From: Ectocarpus siliculosus
Taxonomy: Eukaryota > Sar > Phaeophyceae > Ectocarpales > Ectocarpaceae
Length of the DNA stretch: 22,010 nucleotides
Direction: 5' to 3'
Assembly (NCBI GenBank): GCA_000310025.1
Contig: FN649755.1
Span: 2,484,848 to 2,506,857, forward strand
Made by a program: the position numbers and the translations under genes. Below, piece after piece: positions 18,119-22,010 of this stretch. Under the pieces are notes generated by a model, which saw nothing but the letters and a program-made list of their open reading frames with translations, did not search any database and was not told the origin of the DNA. Each line of letters opens with the position of its first letter. The stretch's first letter is position 1.

Positions 18119-19059
18119 TGAAGCTTGTAGCAAATTGTACAGCCATCCCCTGGATACTGGGATTGTTCTGAGTCTGACAATATCTACCATGGTACACTTA
18201 AGGACCAGTGATGCCAGCTGGTACTACTCCCTCCTTTGTTTAAGCAGAGTGCGGTAACACTCTAACATTGACATGAGAGGGAAAGACACGAGAGCTTGGA
18301 AAGATGAAGGCGAAACAACGCGCTGTTGTTGTTAGAGAGGAGAAGATAGCAGACCGCAAGGGGGGGGGTATGATGCCCTCTAGTATATTCACAGGCGCAC
18401 GCAACAATCTATCTGGGCGACAAGGCACCCCTGCCCACATGAATGCTCAACAACAACTGTCTGGAATTCCTTTGGAAATGTGCATGCATGCACACGTATC
18501 CCCCAGAGGAGACACACGGGTCGGACTCAATATACAACAAACACCATGAGATTGCCACCCCCCCCCCGCACGTTTCCTTACAGGAAGCGGGTAAATCCAT
18601 ACAAGCTTTGTTCGGAGATTGCGCCATCTGTTGAATCTACAAACCAACAGTGCATGTAGTCCTTTCTGTCGTCCTTGGCGCGGGAACCAGCACTGGTGGC
18701 CAGAGGAAGGTTGTGGGTAGGTTGGGGTACCCACTACAACCTGAGGGGGGTGGGGATGCAGGGAGGTTGCAGCCCAAAGTGTGCAAGTAATCCCGCATCT
18801 CGGATAGTGGCGTTATTCCAACCAACACAGCGGGCTGCATGACAGAGAAAAAGTTAGTTCGAGGTCGAAGTTGGTCTCCCAACCCCCCCCCCCAGGGTGT
18901 AGGTGGTGCCCAACCTGCCCCTCTGACTACCAGTGAGACGATGTATCAAGTCTGCTGCTACGTGCTGTTCATTAAACAATTAGTAAGCATGATGGCGTAA
19001 ACCTCTCTCTTCTATTAGTTGCTGTTGTCAGTGTTCCTGAAACGATGCGATAATAATCT
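18119..19059. other. Spacer, no gene recognised
   Basis: Several G or C homopolymers occur (18361-18368, 18560-18568, 18885-18894). There is a small hairpin-like ggttggggtacccactacaacc at about 18720. No domain was recognised. Confidence 0.5.
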
Positions 19060-19925
19060 GTTGAGAGGGCGTTTGTGTGGACAAAGAACAGCTACGGTTG
19101 TTGCTGTACGACCCCTCTTCACGCCCAAGAGTCCTCCACAGAAATAAACACTACATGCTACTCGAGGTATTATGCTATCATTATCAACTGAAAAGAAGGT
19201 CCCGATTGAGCCCTTCCACTAACCCAAGGTCTTCAATCCCCCACGGTGTCTGCCCCAGCTATAGCGCCAAAGACGATGCCCCTGATTGCTCCACCGCCAC
19301 TCACAACACGCGAGGAAGCCGACGTTCGTTGGGTTCTCCCCCATTCCCAGCCCGGCGACCACTCTCCATCAACGCCCGGAGCAACGTCGGCCAGCCCCTA
19401 CCACCCGCCCGAGGATCTTGTCCTCGTCGAGTGCGCTGGCGGGGCGAGCGGGGTGAGCGGGGCGGCAGAGGCGGGCACATCAGCATTGCGACGGTGGCCG
19501 TGACACGCCGCCGTCCGCCGTCGAAATGTTGACATTTCCTCCGCTGCCGCCGTGCTCGCCTCCCTCGCCCCGCCAGCATACTCGGCGAAGAAGATTCGCG
19601 GGCGGATGGCATGGGCCGGCCAACATATTTCCGGGCGCCGTTGAAGTGATTGGATTGGCCGAGAAGCCAACCAACGCCGGCTTCCCTCGCGTGCTGTGGG
19701 CGGAGAACTGACGGCCGCGGGGCGATCGGAGCCCTCGTCTTGGCCCTTGATAGGGACGAGCTTTGGGTGGGATCGAAGACCTGGGGGGCGATCGGGACCC
19801 TCTATCAGTTGATGATTATGGTGTCATGCAGCGTTTGTGCCTGGGGAGGGTCCTTGGGTGTGAAGAGGGGAGGAATGCCATACAATCACAGGAAGTACTT
19901 CCCCAATCGAGACAACAACGCCCCA
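19060..19925. repeat. Long imperfect palindrome P1 (arms about 420-435 bp)
   Basis: The plus strand from about 19060 to 19495 matches the reverse complement of about 19505 to 19925. Matching blocks include ccctcttcacgccc (19113) with the mirror of gggtgtgaagagggg (to 19870), atcattatcaactg with cagttgatgattat, ggtcttcaatccc with gggatcgaagacc, and acacgcgaggaagccgacgt near 19310 with its mirror near 19690. The apex is near 19500. The inner part of one arm recurs at 21765-22010. Outer edges are uncertain. It resembles a foldback-type element. Several short frames share YHPPEDLVL or EYAGGA-like stretches, but no known protein is recognised. Confidence 0.78.
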
Positions 19926-20122
19926 AACCAAGCGATGTTTGTGTGGTACAGAGCATGCCTCTCTCATGCGGGGTACGAGCTCCGCAAACTTGGTGGGTCG
20001 GTACGGGCGTGAGGGAGGTGTTGATTTGGCTTTTTCTAGGTTTGAGAATCATGCACAATGATTCAGGCAAGATCATAACAAAATTGATCCAAGACGAATC
20101 TCCGTGTATCTCACCGCAGATC
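19926..20122. other. Short spacer between two palindromes
   Basis: About 200 bp separates P1 and P2. Nothing was recognised in it. Confidence 0.5.
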
Positions 20123-20275
20123 GTGGACACAACGCTCAGAATCACAGGCACGGCCGAACAAAGTAGGTAGGATGTACTCTCAAACACTAGACCGAGTGTC
20201 AAGCGCACCAAATCTGAGTCCCCATCCGAAACCAAAGACACCGTTGGGCAAGAGATACTTTCGTGTTGGTGAGAC

Positions 20276-20476
20276 TTGGTGCTGTCCACCGATTCCCCGA
20301 TCCTTTCGTCGTCTCGTGCGAAAAAACGTTACATGCAGCACGTGCTAGACAAGCTGACGATGGCGGCGGCATCGTCAAACCTTGCCGAGTACAAGCGGCT
20401 GTTCTCCGCCATGGGCGGCAACCGCAACGGCACGGAGTGGCGCAAAGGAAATGTTTGCTCCAAGCACCGTTTGTGA
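20276..20476 (+). pseudogene. Unknown reading frame in the left arm of P2
   Basis: It encodes 66 residues containing SSSRAKKRYMQHVLDKLTMA, then AASSNLAEYKRLFSAMGGNR. The right arm carries a close relative on the minus strand. Most differences are conservative (Leu/Val, Asp/Glu, Lys/Arg, Leu/Ile), suggesting the sequence once coded for protein. Small indels upstream put earlier matching peptide (GRMYS, LDRVSSA) in another frame, so it is a broken copy. The family is not recognised. Confidence 0.5.
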
Positions 20477-20490
20477 TGGGTGCGTCATGT

Positions 20491-20974
20491 TTACCTTTTG
20501 CACAGGTGCCCGACGTCGGGGTTCAGATTGGGCTGAACCCCGACGTCGGGTACCTGTGAAAACGTTAGACATGCGTCCATCACACACGGTGTCTGGGGCG
20601 AACATATTCCTTGCCTGATTGCTCGCCACTCCCTGCTGCTGCGGTTCCCGCCCATGGCGCAGAAAAGGCGCCTGTGCTCGGCAATATTTGACGATGCCGC
20701 CGCCATCGTCAGAGTTTCCACCACGTCCTGCATGTAACGGTTTTTCGCACGAGACGATACCAACGGGCCGGAACAGTCAGGGAATAGATATGTAGGTGGA
20801 CAGCACCAAGTCTATGTAGCTAGCACGAAGCATCTCTTGCCCAACGGTTTCTTGGTCTTCGTACGGGCTTCTTGTTGATGCACTCGAAACTCGGTCTAGC
20901 GTTGGAGAGTACATCCTGCCTGTGTACTTTACGCGGCCCTGCCTGTGGGTGTGGGTGTTGTTCCTACGAAACAA
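20491..20974 (-). pseudogene. Unknown reading frame in the right arm of P2 (broken)
   Basis: On the minus strand, 20777-20974 encodes TGRMYSPTLDRVSSAST, ETVGQEMLRASYIDLVLSTY, and then stops. A different frame, 20491-20763, continues with SSRAKNRYMQDVVETLTMAA and LFCAMGGNRSSREWR. The left arm keeps the two parts around LVLST joined, so this arm carries a shift there. The function is unknown. Confidence 0.5.
20503..20556. repeat. Central hairpin of P2: 24-bp stem, 6-nt loop
   Basis: The left strand starts caggtgcccgacgtcggggt (20503-20526) and pairs with 20533-20556. There is a single G/T wobble and the loop is attggg. The stem contains the self-complementary ccgacgtcgg. It is far more perfect than the outer arms. 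Confidence 0.93.
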
Positions 20975-21507
20975 ACAAATAGAAGAACTGAAGTAATGCC
21001 GACACCCCCCCCCTCTCGCCCATTCTCACGACGTGCAGCGCTTCCTATTTCACCTATTTGGAGAAGGGAAGGGATGTCAGAGGTTAAACCTGAAGAATGG
21101 TTGATGGAGCATAGTCTATATGGCCGTTTGGCCTTTTCATTCAAAACTAACCTTCAATGCGCCTGCCTGTGAAATGACTTGCTGCCGTAGTAATTGACTT
21201 TCGGTCTGCAACTATCCTCTTCTGTAACTACCACAATACTGTAGTTTGTTCTCCCTTGTTTTGTACCAACACGATGCTATTCCTTCGCATACCAGTGTCA
21301 GAGGGTGCGTACACATAGGCTTGCGCGGTACCCTCCGTGATACTACAATGAGAGAGAGTTGTTGGTGGCGAATGGTTTGTCGCAGTATAACGTAGACAAC
21401 GCTGTAGCCTACACGTAGAACGTAATCTATATGTACAGCAACCACCGCATCCAATCGGACAATCTGCAAGTAAGTACCCCCCCGCAAATATTCAGCGGTG
21501 GGCATCC
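20967..21507. other. Spacer, no gene recognised
   Basis: Open frames are short and have no domain. A C run lies at 21005-21013. Confidence 0.5.
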
Positions 21508-21624
21508 AAACTTCCATGGCACCCAACAGCTATTTCACCTCAGGTGTGCCGCTGCGTTGTCCACCCCGAAACATGCTCGATGCCACGCGCAGAGCGCACG
21601 GTAAGAGAGGGAGGGAGAAAGATC
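21508..21624 (+). repeat. Dispersed repeat family E, copy 2
   Basis: It aligns with the minus strand of 16298-16412: ccatggcacccaac, tcacctcaggtgtgccgctg, gcgttg, aacatgctcgatgccac and ggtaagagagggagggagaa. Confidence 0.75.
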
Positions 21625-21628
21625 CAAA

Positions 21629-21688
21629 GGGGTGGAATGGAATGGGATGGGATGGAATGGGATGGGGTGGGGTGGGATGGATGGATGC
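21629..21688 (+). repeat. GGAAT/GGGAT pentamer array
   Basis: It is an interrupted run of tggaa, tggga and tgggg pentamers ending in two atgg repeats, placed directly beside repeat copy E2. Confidence 0.92.
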
Positions 21689-21744
21689 CGCTGCGATCTT
21701 GCCCGTCGCCGTCTCAACTTACGAAGGCGAACACGTCAGCATTG

Positions 21745-22010
21745 AGGTAGGCCGTGTGTGTTGGACACGCTGCCGTCGAAATGCTGACACGCCCTCCTCC
21801 GCCGCCGTGCTCGCCGCGCTCGCCCCTCCAGCATACTCGGCGAGGACAAGATCCTCCTCGGGCGGATGGTACGGCCGGCCGACCTTTTTCGGAGTGTCAA
21901 GGCAGTGGTGGCCGGGATAGGGGTAGCCGGGAGTCCAACGAACGCCGCCTTCCCTCGCGTGCAGGGGGCGACGAACTGGCGGCGGCAAGGGCGATCGGAG
22001 CCATCGTCTT
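21745..22010 (+). repeat. Third, partial copy of the P1 arm, cut by the window end
   Basis: It aligns in the same orientation with about 19510-19741: gccgtcgaaatg, ccgccgtgctcgcc, ccagcatactcggcgag, gggcggatgg, ttccctcgcgtgc and gggcgatcggagcc. At 21739-21795 the sequence shows the same mirror symmetry as the P1 apex (gtcagcatt with aaatgctgac), but the left arm soon stops matching. Confidence 0.78.

Larger units (their letters stand above)
20123..20966. repeat. Long imperfect palindrome P2 (arms about 405-435 bp) with a central hairpin
   Basis: The left arm (20123-20526) matches the reverse complement of the right arm (20533-20966). Shared blocks include aggatgtactctc, ctagaccgagt, ccgttgggcaagagat, gacttggtgctgtccacc, cgtctcgtgcgaaaaa, gacgatggcggcggcatcgt, cgccatgggcgg and acacacggtg/caccgtttgtga. 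It is more alike than P1. Both arms encode related peptides (see the two pseudogene entries). Confidence 0.88.

Noticed and set aside
13260-19059. Search for a second conserved gene, tRNA or rRNA
   Set aside because: No family motif, cloverleaf-like pattern or rRNA signature was recognised by eye. Lineage-specific small exons cannot be excluded without RNA data or a homology search.

Overview
The window looks like nuclear DNA of an intron-rich eukaryote. One recognisable protein-coding gene lies in the left 8.3 kb, split into nine exons by introns of about 350 to 1450 bp with ordinary GT..AG borders. The DNA is of middling GC content and full of trinucleotide microsatellites (mostly GTT), G homopolymers, tandem duplications, short inverted-repeat transposons and long palindromes. 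A brown alga (Ectocarpus-like) or another stramenopile would fit this, but that is an inference from style, not proof.

Region 1 (1-8256): the 3' part of a gene for a DEAH-box pre-mRNA splicing helicase of the PRP22/DHX8 type. Nine exons (765-833, 1330-1470, 2653-2808, 3994-4109, 4774-4847, 5250-5379, 5909-6061, 7514-7720, 8077-8256) encode about 407 residues, from just before motif V of the second RecA domain to the stop codon. The N-terminal part, with the S1 domain, Walker A and DEAH box, must lie left of the window. Exon 4 carries two apparent single-G insertions in G runs, which are either sequence errors or real lesions.

The introns are the most unusual part. Four contain repeated copies of the adjoining exon edge with its splice site. 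Intron 3 holds three 47-nt pseudo-exons copied from the end of exon 3, all with an AG before and a GT after and all with an in-frame TGA at codon 6. Intron 8 holds two 38-nt copies of the end of exon 8. Intron 6 holds one donor-side copy of the end of exon 6. Intron 7 holds a decaying tandem array (134-bp units near the exon) that copies the 3' splice site and first codons of exon 8. Two introns also contain members of a roughly 230-bp TA-flanked inverted-repeat element.

Region 2 (8257-22010): no gene can be recognised. It is a repeat landscape: local tandem duplications (8523-8850, 8949-9102, 9352-9620, 14502-14732, 17614-17813), several small inverted-repeat elements (9957-10086, 11178-11340, 12476-12673, 13032-13259), a palindrome with a nested insertion (11389-12262), and two long imperfect palindromes close together (about 19060-19925 and 20123-20966). 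Relatives of some of these recur near the right edge. The second long palindrome has a near-perfect 24-bp hairpin at its centre, and its two arms carry decayed copies of the same unknown reading frame.

There is no operon-like organisation, and no tRNA, rRNA or CRISPR array was seen.
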